In this document: positions 52,807-62,300 of the stretch, piece after piece
Numbering within the stretch: position 1 is the stretch's first letter
Layout: every line of letters starts with the position of its first letter
DNA from: Flavobacterium sp. HTF
GTDB taxonomy: Bacteria > Bacteroidota > Bacteroidia > Flavobacteriales > Flavobacteriaceae
DNA: 64,000 nt
Assembly: GCF_003105115.1 (NCBI RefSeq)
Contig: NZ_QETH01000013.1
Location: forward strand, 23,337 to 87,336
Reading direction: 5' to 3'
The notes under the pieces: generated by a model
What the model was told of the DNA's origin: nothing
Databases searched by the model: none
Seen by the model: only the letters and a program-made list of their open reading frames with translations
Translations under genes and position numbers: made by a program

Positions 52807-54054
52807 ATGGAAAATACTACAGTAGAAAGCACTGCTTTTACTTCAAAACAAATCATAATCATTGCCATTCTGGCGCTTTTACAATTTACCGTTATACTCG
52901 ATTTTGTTATTATCTCTCCGTTGGGAGATGTATTAATGAAAACATTGGACATGACAACAGCCAAATTCGGATTCACCGTTTCTGCTTATGCCTTCAGTGC
53001 CGGAATTTCGGGATTGCTGGCCGCGGGTTTTGCGGATAAATTTGACCGAAAAAAACTGCTGATTTTCTTTTACGCCGGATTTATTATCGGTACTGTTTTT
53101 TGCGCGTTTGCTATAGATTACACAACATTGCTTTTTGCAAGAATCTTTACCGGCCTTTTTGGAGGTGTAATTGGTTCAGTTTCACTTGCTATTGTTACCG
53201 ATTTATTTGTGATTAAACAAAGAGGACGCGTTATGGGTTTCATACAAATGGCATATGCAACAAGTCAGATTTTAGGAATTCCGCTTGGTTTGTATTGTGC
53301 AAATCATTGGGGCTGGCATTCTTCTTTTATCATGATTGCGGTTTTGGGCGTATTGATTCTAATTGCAGTTCTGACTCAGATGCAGCCGATTACGAAGCAT
53401 TTGGAATTGCAATCAAACAAAAGTCCGTTTCTTCATCTTTGGCACACCATAAGCAACAAAAATTACCAAATCGGCTTTGCATCTATTGCTTTGCTTTCGG
53501 TTGGAGGTTTTATGTTACAACCGTTCGGAAGCGCTTTTTTGGTAAACAACATTCATATTAGTCAGCTTGAATTGCCAATGGTGTTTTTCTTTACAGGACT
53601 TTCGGTACTTTTTATAATGCCGATAATTGGAAAATTAAGTGATAAAGTAAATAAGTTCTGGCTGTTTACCGGAGGATCAATACTTTCTGTAATTATGATT
53701 GTAATTTATACCAATCTTGATCCTATTCCGCTATGGCAAATTGTTGTCATTAACATGATATTATTCATGGGAATTATGAGCCGTATGGTTCCTGCCACAA
53801 CCTTAAATACCGGAATTCCGGAAATGAAAGATCGTGGAGCATACATGTCTGTCACATCATCATTACAGCAAATCGCCGGCGGAATCGCAGCTGTTTGTGC
53901 CGGTTTTATTGTTCACCAAAAAACAAAAACATCACCCTTAGAAAACTATGATATTTTGGGATATGTAATTGCTGTGATTACACTTTGTTCAATTGTATTG
54001 ATGTGGAGAGTAAGCCAGTTAGTGAAATCTAAAAATGAAACTTCTGTGAAGTAG
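52807..54054 (+). CDS. MFS efflux transporter (DHA1/AraJ-like)
   Basis: 415 residues with 12 helices. The motif FADKFDRKKLLIFFY lies between helices 2 and 3, and SLAIVTDLFVIKQRGRVMGF follows helix 4. Likely drug or metabolite exporter, third gene of the TetR-controlled unit. Confidence 0.92.
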   Translation: MENTTVESTAFTSKQIIIIAILALLQFTVILDFVIISPLGDVLMKTLDMTTAKFGFTVSAYAFSAGISGLLAAGFADKFDRKKLLIFFYAGFIIGTVFCAFAIDYTTLLFARIFTGLFGGVIGSVSLAIVTDLFVIKQRGRVMGFIQMAYATSQILGIPLGLYCANHWGWHSSFIMIAVLGVLILIAVLTQMQPITKHLELQSNKSPFLHLWHTISNKNYQIGFASIALLSVGGFMLQPFGSAFLVNNIHISQLELPMVFFFTGLSVLFIMPIIGKLSDKVNKFWLFTGGSILSVIMIVIYTNLDPIPLWQIVVINMILFMGIMSRMVPATTLNTGIPEMKDRGAYMSVTSSLQQIAGGIAAVCAGFIVHQKTKTSPLENYDILGYVIAVITLCSIVLMWRVSQLVKSKNETSVK

Positions 54055-54069
54055 GGGATAATATAATGT

Positions 54070-54101
54070 AAAAAAGGCGGTCTTTGGACCGTCTTTTTTT
54101 G
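54070..54101 (+). terminator. Terminator of the TetR-HMA-MFS unit
   Basis: AGGCGGTC and GACCGTCT pair (one G-T pair) around a TTTG loop, followed by T6. Confidence 0.8.
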
Positions 54102-54199
54102 TTTTAATATAAGATTTACTTTGTTTTAAGCTATTTCAGGACTGACAGAAAAAGTCGGAGACTTTTGAGACGTTTTGTGTTCATATGATGCAAAAAAAT

Positions 54200-54225
54200 T
54201 GCGCAAAGTCAGAGACATTTGCGCA
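54200..54225. repeat. Inverted repeat (TGCGCAAA-N10-TTTGCGCA)
   Basis: Perfect 8-bp arms lie in the 54102-54316 spacer, which has no gene. A similar sequence, TCGGAGACTTTTGAGA, lies just before it. This marks the boundary between the core region and the RHS island. Confidence 0.6.
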
Positions 54226-54316
54226 GCTTTTCATAAGAACTCTTCGGAGCGGGGGTATTACTATTGCTCATTTTTACTAATAATAATTCTATTTTAGCAT
54301 GTTAGAAATATAAATC

Positions 54317-54740
54317 TCATATCAATAATTGAAACCCCTGACTGTCACTTTTACCCCGATCTAAAATAATTATTGATTTATTTTTAAATCTTGGCATTAT
54401 ATTATTAAAATTTGATTCCAAAAAATTTATTGAGGTTGATGTAAATCCGACATCATCTATAATCAATACTTTATTAGCTTCACTATCTAATAATAATTTA
54501 AGCAGTACAATATGCAATTTACCTAGCAAGTCATCTAATCTCAAGTCTAATTCTAAACTTTTAAAAACATTTATAAGTTCGTCCACTTCCTTCTTTTGAA
54601 TTTTTTCAAAAAAAGGAATAATTTTAATTGAGTGATTTAAATTTAAAATTAATTAAAGTCACATCTTCATTATTAAAAGAAAAATTTTCTAATACATTTT
54701 TACCCACGACTTGAAATGTACCTAATTTAATATCATTCAT
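54317..54740 (-). pseudogene. Frameshifted orphan immunity-like gene
   Basis: Two overlapping frames read as one protein if a single extra base is removed in the run TTTAAATTTAAAT. ATG at 54740 gives 38 residues (MNDIKLGTFQVVGKNVLENF and on) to a stop at 54624. A second frame continues from there to 54317 as about 100 residues (SIKIIPFFEKIQKKEVDELI and on, ending GFQLLI). The span is 424 bp, one more than a multiple of three. Only the second part (from GTG at 54586) appears as an open frame by itself. It begins one base after the stop of a toxin-like fragment, the position of an immunity gene. Family not recognised; it could also be two small genes, or the shift could be a sequencing error. 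Confidence 0.5.
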
Positions 54741-54741
54741 A

Positions 54742-54879
54742 CTATTTGACTGGTAATTTATAAATTTTTACACCGTATTGTGCTGGATTTGCAACTGTGA
54801 ACCTTCCACTATTTACTACAGTTTCTGCATATGTAAAATTGCCTGTTTCAATACCATAGCGTGATGGATTCTGTTTGTA
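54742..54879 (-). pseudogene. Orphan RHS/toxin C-terminal fragment
   Basis: 45 codons with no start codon, bounded upstream by a stop, ending TAG at 54744-54742. The peptide (starts YKQNPSRYGIETG, ends YGVKIYKLPVK) reads like the C-terminal end of a polymorphic toxin tip. It is followed after one base by the ATG of the decayed immunity-like gene, as in displaced toxin-immunity cassettes. No homology search was possible. Confidence 0.45.
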
Positions 54880-54884
54880 TTAAT

Positions 54885-55318
54885 CTATAAATTTCCACAA
54901 TTTTCTATTATAGTTTTCACTTTTTCGTCATCAGATAAATCCCAGTACCACCATTTGTATATGTCTTTTTTTCTGTTTCAAATCTTTTCATATAAGCTAT
55001 TTTAAATAAGCTTAAAAGTAATATTAGCTATTTATTGAGTTCATTTTCTGGAAGATTTAGCAATCTTTTTAAGTTATGAGTCCCAACTCCTTTCTGGATT
55101 ATTACACAAGGTGTATATGTTCTTATTAATTTACTGTTTTCAATAGCTGGTACTATATCTTCATCCTGAGCTTTAGATTGTAAGATAAAAAAAAGTAAAT
55201 CATATAAATATTTCTTTTTATCATCGTGACTAAATGAATTAAATACAAATATCAAATCTTCAATATCTACAACACTTTGGCCATATTTGTTAAGTAATAT
55301 TTCGTTTTCTATTTCCAT
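54885..55318 (-). pseudogene. DUF5958-family gene with internal stop and frameshift
   Basis: The intact-looking 96-residue frame (55318-55028) stops at TAG in the middle of the DUF5958 pattern (TPCVIIQKG, NLPENELNK). Reading on in the same frame gives LLLSLFKIAYMKRFETEKK. After a one-base shift in the A7 run at 54966-54972 comes DIYKWWYWDLSDDEKVK to a stop at 54885; both pieces match the family's C-terminal half as I know it. The 434-bp span is one base short of a whole frame. DUF5958 genes commonly follow RHS toxin genes and are presumed immunity proteins. This copy should be inactive unless both lesions are artefacts. Confidence 0.7.
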
Positions 55319-55414
55319 TTCCTTGTTTTAATTATTTACGAGGATTAATTGTTTATCTAGAATTATATTTCAAATTGCACCACTTTGAAACACTACGAAT
55401 TTTTATCGCTATTA

Positions 55415-55624
55415 TTATAACTGTAACAATTTTTTTCTCGCTTCTTCAAATATTTCAATTAGCTCTTTTAAGTTAAACTTAATTGTATCATTTATATAAA
55501 ATTCAATATCAATTTCTTCTGCTTCATGACTTAACTCTGCTATAAGTATATTTTCACACCAAATTTCTGCTACAAGATTATCCTTATCAGGTACGCTTGC
55601 AATTTCTATATTAAATTTTTTCAT
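55415..55624 (-). CDS. Candidate immunity protein for the RHS toxin
   Basis: 69 residues, acidic, cytoplasmic, ferredoxin-like pattern (IEIASVPDKDNLVAEIW, then ELIEIFEEARKKLLQL). Its ATG overlaps the stop of the RHS gene by 4 bp (ATGA), the usual place for a cognate immunity gene. Small proteins with the SVPD-LVAEIW pattern occur beside contact-dependent toxins (recalled, not searched). The 96 bp between it and the DUF5958 remnant hold no recognisable gene. Confidence 0.65.
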   Translation of the reverse strand: MKKFNIEIASVPDKDNLVAEIWCENILIAELSHEAEEIDIEFYINDTIKFNLKELIEIFEEARKKLLQL

Positions 55625-58600
55625 TGTACTTCTATAAAACCTATAAATTTTTTACCGTCTGAACTAAACCTAGCACCTTGCCCAGTTGGAAGTCGATATT
55701 CCAAAATTTTTCCAAATTTAGCATGATGTCTTACATTCTTTATTACATTTGGGTTAGTAATTATCGTTGTTAGAACTTCCTCTCCAGCTGAATTAACTGC
55801 TGCTCTACTGCCAACAACTTTTGGAAAGAAGCTTCCCTCTCTTCCTCCATGTTTCATAAGAGCTCTCCCTGCCGAGCTATACCCTCCTTTACTAATAATA
55901 TTTCCAGCTTTTATTAAATCATCAATTCCTACACCTTTAACAAGATTACTAAGAAACTTTAAAAGCGAAAATCCTCCTTGTATATCAGCTCCTTCACTTA
56001 AAAAACTACCAAATGCATGCGCTCTATTTTCATAACGTCTTAAATCCATTAATTCGTCATCTAAATAATATAAAGTATGTCCATCTTCATCTTTTCCTGA
56101 TGTAAGATGATTGCCTAGTCCAATATTAAACAGATTAGTTTCTCCTAGTATAGAGGCTGTATTTTCAGCTTGTTTATAATATGTAGCCCAATCTTCTTTA
56201 GTCTTACAACTTGGACAATTACCTTGACTAAGTGCATCTTCTACGGAAGCTTCTTTATTATCCTGAGTCCTGTAACCACCTTCGTCCCAATCATAATAAA
56301 TATAGGCTGTTTGTGATGCTTCAGCCTTCATTCCATCTGGATCAATAAAATATACGGGATTATTAAGAGCATATGTATAAGGACTAAATCTACGAGATTT
56401 CTCAGACAATGGGTCCACATTCATCCAACGACCTAAGGCTGGGTCATAATTACGTGCTCCATAATCGTAGAAGTTAAGCCCTAGCTCGTCTTGGAGCTCC
56501 TTGCCGTTGTACTTATACTTATTCTCAAAACCAGTTTTAACTATATTATAACCTTCCTGTTTTAAACCAAAGGGATAGAAATTATTCTCTTCCTTAATAA
56601 CCAGAGTCTTATCGTAAATCAATCGGATGTTACCCAAATGATCTTTGTATTGGTAAATATATTTATAAGAACTTCCTGTAACCTCAACATACCCTTCCGC
56701 AGTTGGAAAAAACTTTAATACATTATTATCGTACTGATAGCCTTCCAGATAATCTGTATTAATGTTTGGTTTTCCTGTTTCACTTATAATCTTTTGTACT
56801 TTTTCTCCAGATGCATTGTAAAGATATGCAATGTTACCTACTGTTCCAAAAGTTATTAGGGTTGGCAGGTTTAGATAATTGTATTTGATAGCGGTTATAT
56901 TTTTGTTATTGTCTTTGATCATATTACCGTTGGCATCATAACTGTAATCATCTACCGTGTTAGCAGCGCTGTCTACAAAACCGCCTGCCTTATAAGCCGC
57001 ATTGGCATTGTCAACCACTTTTATAAGCTGGTTTGACGAATTATTTAGATAACTATAACCCAAATCATCTATAAGGGCAAAACCGGATCCGTTTAAGCCA
57101 TTACGTTTTAACGTCTGAATATTTCCATTTTTATCATAAGTGATTGCTTCATTATAGGTGTTTGCCAATGTAGTTCCATTTTTGAACACAGCATCCTTTA
57201 ATCGGTTTAGGTTGTCATATCGATAGCCATAGGATTTTATTATTCCATTGTCTGAATTGGTTGCCCAATACGTCTCTGAAATGTTACCATTATACAAAGG
57301 GATAACATTACTGATTCCAGAATTAGCAGCATTGTAATTAATCTTAAAAGCAAATAAATCTTTAGGATCTCCTGTTTTTGCTAGTGAGTTTATATCATTA
57401 ATTCCTGTTAGCCATCCTCTTATATTGTAATTAAAATTTACTTTTTGTATGCTGGTCCCTGTTCCGCCTACACCTTTTTCATTTAATTGCCCAATATTAT
57501 CATAAGAATTAGTCGAAATGGTTTCTTGTGCTAAATTATTGATTTTGTGTTTATTCGTAATTAGCCTTCCCATATGATCATACGTGAAAGTTTCTATCTC
57601 ATTAATATCTGTATTGCCAGCTTTTTTGTGGCTTAATGTAGTTTCTAAAACCTTGCCGGCAAAATCAAGTTGTGACTTTAATGTGGTTACAACCGACTGA
57701 TAGTTATTGTTATTATAATTATAAATTAATCTTCCTTTTTTGTCGTAATAATTTACATACGTAATCCATTTATCTGTATCTAAAACACGCACTTTGTTGC
57801 AAGTAGTGAGACCTTTAGGAGTTGTAACGGGAGTAAGTCCGTAAGATGTTGCAGTTGTACCTCCATCCAAATTAATATTAAGATAGTCATCATAATAATT
57901 TATGGTTAATAAATCTATATCGACAGTAGGAAATGCCAGATTTGAATAGTAAACATCAGTTGTTTTAATCTTTATACTGGTAGCCTTTTTATTTTCAAAT
58001 AGTACAGTGCTTTTGTCAGCTAATTTTTGTACCAGGCTTCTTGTCTTGTCAGTTGTATTTATATATTCTCCAGTATAAACGGGTCTGCTAAAAGGATCAT
58101 ATTTGGTAAAAAGCCATTTGTTCAACGTTCTCAGGTTTGCATCTTGTGTTAGTATTGGCCTGTTTAATTTATCATAAACTATAAATTCCCAGTCTTTTCC
58201 AGGTAGTTTTTTCTCAACTAATCTGTTTTTTGTATCATACTTGTATTGGTAACACAATTCTTTTAAAACTAAACTAGTTACAGAACCTTCAGCCGTAGGA
58301 GGTAAGACATAGGTCAAATTTCCATAAGTGTCATATATATAGTAGGTGTCATGTTTTACTTCCGATTGTGAAGTGTTTGCATAATCAGAATAAGTACGTT
58401 TCAGAATAACCTGGCCTTCCTTGTTTTTAAATTCTTCGACAGTGTTGTTTTTTCCGCTTACCCAGTTTTCATCTTTCGTTATAGTTTTATATAATTGATT
58501 GTCTGAATAATTAATTGTTGATGCAACAGTTGGTACATAAACCCCATCAGAATTTAATACTGTTGTTACAACGAAGAATTTCACATTATCAGTAGCTGTT

Positions 58601-59304
58601 GCAGTATTAGTCTGATAGTCCATTTTTATTTCATGTCCTTTACCTAATGCCCAATCTTTTCCGGGAGCGGCTTGTAATAGAATACGATTTAAAGGTGAAT
58701 TGTCAAACTTTTTTTGAGAAAACGGATTTGGAAGAGCATTGTCAATATCCTGCGGATAGTTTAATTTATAGTAAGCATTGATTCTGGTTTCTGCATCTGT
58801 GCTATTTCTGTATGAACCTATTGAGCCAACATTATCCATATAAGGAAGAAAATCTTTTTCTTGTCTTCCGGCATTGTCATATGTAATGTGAGTAACTATA
58901 TCATTTTTATTTGGAGAACCTTTTATTGCAATGTTTTGCATTGGCCTGCCTAAACCATCATAATACGAAATATTTTCTATAACATCAGAGTTACTAACAA
59001 TATCTTCGCCTGATATTAGATTCGTCTGATATTTGCGTGAAAGAATGAAATTTTCATTACTAATTGCAGAAATTGGTATGTAAGCGTCAGGTACAATTTT
59101 AGCTGTAAATGTACTGCCGGATTTTATAAGAGTATTTGGGCTAAGCACAATACTTTGCGTTGCAATAAGAGTTTCATTTCCTGTTACGTTATAAGGAGTA
59201 TTAATACTCCCTTTTACTATCGTAGCCGGAACCTGAGCTGTGGCATATATACTGAATAGCAACAAAATAAATTGGATGCTGTATCGTTTAGTTTTTTTCA
59301 TCAT
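55621..59304 (-). CDS. Exported RHS-repeat protein with DUF6443 and C-terminal toxin-like tip
   Basis: 1227 residues. The signal peptide is about 1-24. DUF6443 spans about 85-215, many YD repeats follow (for example YDKLNRPIL, YRYDNLNRLKDAV), and the RHS core lies at about 930-992 (LGLNFYDYGARNYDPALGRW, NPVYFIDPDGM). The DPDGM motif (ending at residue 992) marks the border after which tips vary, and often where the chain is cut. The 235-residue tail ends in a module (about 1144-1227; ALMKHGGREGSFFPK, GQGARFSSDGKKFIGFIEVQ) resembling RNase-like tips of contact-dependent toxins. It lies 31 bp after another large YD-repeat gene and overlaps a small immunity candidate. Activity is inferred. Confidence 0.88.
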   Translation of the reverse strand: MMKKTKRYSIQFILLLFSIYATAQVPATIVKGSINTPYNVTGNETLIATQSIVLSPNTLIKSGSTFTAKIVPDAYIPISAISNENFILSRKYQTNLISGEDIVSNSDVIENISYYDGLGRPMQNIAIKGSPNKNDIVTHITYDNAGRQEKDFLPYMDNVGSIGSYRNSTDAETRINAYYKLNYPQDIDNALPNPFSQKKFDNSPLNRILLQAAPGKDWALGKGHEIKMDYQTNTATATDNVKFFVVTTVLNSDGVYVPTVASTINYSDNQLYKTITKDENWVSGKNNTVEEFKNKEGQVILKRTYSDYANTSQSEVKHDTYYIYDTYGNLTYVLPPTAEGSVTSLVLKELCYQYKYDTKNRLVEKKLPGKDWEFIVYDKLNRPILTQDANLRTLNKWLFTKYDPFSRPVYTGEYINTTDKTRSLVQKLADKSTVLFENKKATSIKIKTTDVYYSNLAFPTVDIDLLTINYYDDYLNINLDGGTTATSYGLTPVTTPKGLTTCNKVRVLDTDKWITYVNYYDKKGRLIYNYNNNNYQSVVTTLKSQLDFAGKVLETTLSHKKAGNTDINEIETFTYDHMGRLITNKHKINNLAQETISTNSYDNIGQLNEKGVGGTGTSIQKVNFNYNIRGWLTGINDINSLAKTGDPKDLFAFKINYNAANSGISNVIPLYNGNISETYWATNSDNGIIKSYGYRYDNLNRLKDAVFKNGTTLANTYNEAITYDKNGNIQTLKRNGLNGSGFALIDDLGYSYLNNSSNQLIKVVDNANAAYKAGGFVDSAANTVDDYSYDANGNMIKDNNKNITAIKYNYLNLPTLITFGTVGNIAYLYNASGEKVQKIISETGKPNINTDYLEGYQYDNNVLKFFPTAEGYVEVTGSSYKYIYQYKDHLGNIRLIYDKTLVIKEENNFYPFGLKQEGYNIVKTGFENKYKYNGKELQDELGLNFYDYGARNYDPALGRWMNVDPLSEKSRRFSPYTYALNNPVYFIDPDGMKAEASQTAYIYYDWDEGGYRTQDNKEASVEDALSQGNCPSCKTKEDWATYYKQAENTASILGETNLFNIGLGNHLTSGKDEDGHTLYYLDDELMDLRRYENRAHAFGSFLSEGADIQGGFSLLKFLSNLVKGVGIDDLIKAGNIISKGGYSSAGRALMKHGGREGSFFPKVVGSRAAVNSAGEEVLTTIITNPNVIKNVRHHAKFGKILEYRLPTGQGARFSSDGKKFIGFIEVQ

Positions 59305-59335
59305 AATTATGATTAATATTTTTAAATCTTACAAG

Positions 59336-62300
59336 TTATGGTTCGATTGAGTCGAGAAAATCTACCTGATAGTTCAGATTGTCTGTATTAGATAGCCCTT
59401 GCTGAAATGTTATGATCTCACTTTCAAAAGTCAGGGCCGAGGCAACAGTATCAAATCTTTTTGTTGCTATACAAATCAATTTCCCTCTTTTTCCGTTCAA
59501 AGATGGCGGTATAAAGAAGAGATCTTTAGATTCCAGTGTTCTGATTAATGGGATTTGCTGCCCGGTAGTTTCCATTTTTAAATACCAATTAAAAGTATAG
59601 TTACGACTGTCAGCTACTTTTTGAATTACTGATGCACTATTAAATTTATAGCCTCCTTTAGTTACATAAAAATTAGTATAGTATTCCAACATGTAAGGAA
59701 AAGTTATAAAAGAAGGAAAAGCATGAGGAGTAAAAGTACCTTCATTATGAATTCCTCCTATTGGTCTTGGAAAATCAAACAGAGGATGCAAACTTGGTTT
59801 AGTAAGGCCAGTCCAGGTAAAAGTTGTTGGAAGAAATGCTGGTACAGGTATTTCGTACATTTTAAAATTATCTACAAATATTTTAAAATCAGGAGTATTC
59901 ACAGTACCATTATCTATTAACCATGGAGCATCATTCCAATATCCAGGATCTGCAGGTACATTTCCAGAATTATTACCAACACCATACCCTGAAGTTTTGC
60001 TGCATACATCTCCTGAATAAAAATCATAAGGACTTAATTTATATAAAGCAGGCACGTTATCATAATCATTTAGTCCGCTTTTGAACTTGGTCAAGTTACT
60101 TTTTACAGTATAAATAACAGTATTTCTAGGCGGATCCTGATGGTTATTGTAACCAGAAGTTATTTTTGCAGAACAAATTATTCGCCCATAAATACCATCT
60201 AAACATTTTGGTATAAAAAAGATATTGTTATATTCCTGAACTTTTGGTAATTCTATTTTTTTTCCATCAATTTCCATCCACCAGGTCAGCTCTACGACCC
60301 TGTCCGGACCAAGAAATTTAGGATTATTTAATCCTGAAAGATTAAAACTATATCCCGATCTTTCTGCAAAGTAATTACAGGTATATTCTCCAATAGGATA
60401 TGGAAGAGGTAATTGTGTATATTCTACAGCTAATGGATAATAACCGGGTGTGTAATGCACACCTGTCTGAGCTGGATTTGGAAAGTATAATTTGTCATGA
60501 AGGCTTAAAATGTTTCTGCCTTTGTATTCAGCACCATCAGGCAATTTATCTTCCCAGCTTACTCCTCTGCCACAAGCTACAGGTACTTTATATGGTTTAT
60601 AGTCACCAATTGTAACCTGCAAATCGGTATCGTAAACAGAATTATCAACTTCTACCGGAGGTATAGCGCCCTTTTGACAATCATTAACAGCCCCTGTATA
60701 ACCATAGCAATATTCCTCAATAATATTTTGATCCTGATCTTTAATTTTTTTAAGACGATTCAAATCATCATATTCGTAAGAAATAGAATTGCCTTGTTGA
60801 TCTACTATAACAGAAATCCCTGTTAAAGGTTTATAGATGTAAGACGTAACCATTGCATTACTTAAACTGGTTCTAATCTTTTGAATCTCATTTTTTAATT
60901 TATCTTCATCATAATTTTGTAAATATTCCAGATTTTCAGAGCTTTTCTTACCTAATGAAGTCATAACTTCCGAATAGGTAGCATTTTCTATTTTTGCAAT
61001 TGGTTTTGAATAGTTATACCCCCATAGATATACTGTGTGTATATCATCTTTTTTAGAGGATTCTATTGAATTACCAAATTTGTCATAATCATGAAATTGA
61101 ATTTTTTCTTCAAATGGATTTGTAACAGTCTGTTGTCCTTTGACTGTTTGTACTGATTTTGGAAGAATTAAATTTTTCCCTCCTCTTGTGAAAGTGTCAT
61201 ATATTATTTCCTGGCTGTTGAGCTCTTCTGAACTTTGATCAATTTTTCTCAGGTTTTTTATTAATATTGGCTCTGCTATACGATTTGCGTTTGTCAAACT
61301 GACCATCAAAGGAGTAGTGAAGTCATGAGGATAACTTGTCTGTGTGATTAAAGAATTCGTATCTCCAGATTGATTAACAATATTTTCTATTGATTTTGGT
61401 AACTGATACTTTAAATCATAAACAGTAGTAGTAATATTTTCAACTTTGTTTTGACTGAATTTCGTAACTGTTTTTGTTTCATTGACTAGGTTTCTGCTTG
61501 AATAAACAGATGGATAAAAAGCAAAATCAGGCTGAATTGGCTCTGTATCATTTACCTCTCCCGGGAATATATCTTTTCTTGAAATTCCGACCTTATCTTT
61601 AATTTGATCAAAAGTATCATATTGATAGCTGTTTTTAGTTTCTTCTACTAAATTATTACCTTTATCGTACTTTCTGATAGATTTTAGTTTGCCTATTAAT
61701 AATTCTGTATTGTTTGTTGTAGGAAACCTCCACCCATTGTTTAACCCAAATTCAATTTTATTTTTATCAAAATTTTTATAAGTAAACAAAGGTTTTTCTA
61801 CTGGAAAATCTTTTCTTGTAGAAAATATTTTTTCAACATAGCCATTATCAGCATTTTCTTTAATTAAAACTCTCGAATATCCTACGTTAGATCCCTCCAC
61901 AATATCAAAATCAGTTCTTGAATTAGTAAATGTGTGAAGTATTAACCCACTTTGAAGCGAAAAACTTGATATTCCCAAATAAGTAGTTGCCAATTGTTCG
62001 CTATATGCATGAGCAATTCCTAGTGTAGGCAAGTTGTTTAATATTCCCGAAGAATTACCGTTCGTATCTAAATAATTATATTTTTTTACTTGTAATGCCC
62101 CTTTAGTATCAACTAATTTATGAATGGAAATTCTTAGTCCTCCGGATTTAACATTTTGTCCGGTTAATGTAGAATAAAAATCATTTAATTCATATTCAAA
62201 TTCTTCTTTTCCTCCGGTCGGATATTGCACTTTCGTTAACACACCAGATTTTGTATAAGACAGTGAAGGTTTTAATGATCTTCCTGCTGTAACAAAGCTA

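Noticed and set aside
54102..55414. Transposon or integrase remnant
   Set aside because: No transposase or integrase fragments were seen in six frames; the content fits toxin/immunity remnants.
59412..60615. Three small + frames within the first YD-repeat gene
   Set aside because: Antisense to a 1536-codon frame with clear family pattern.
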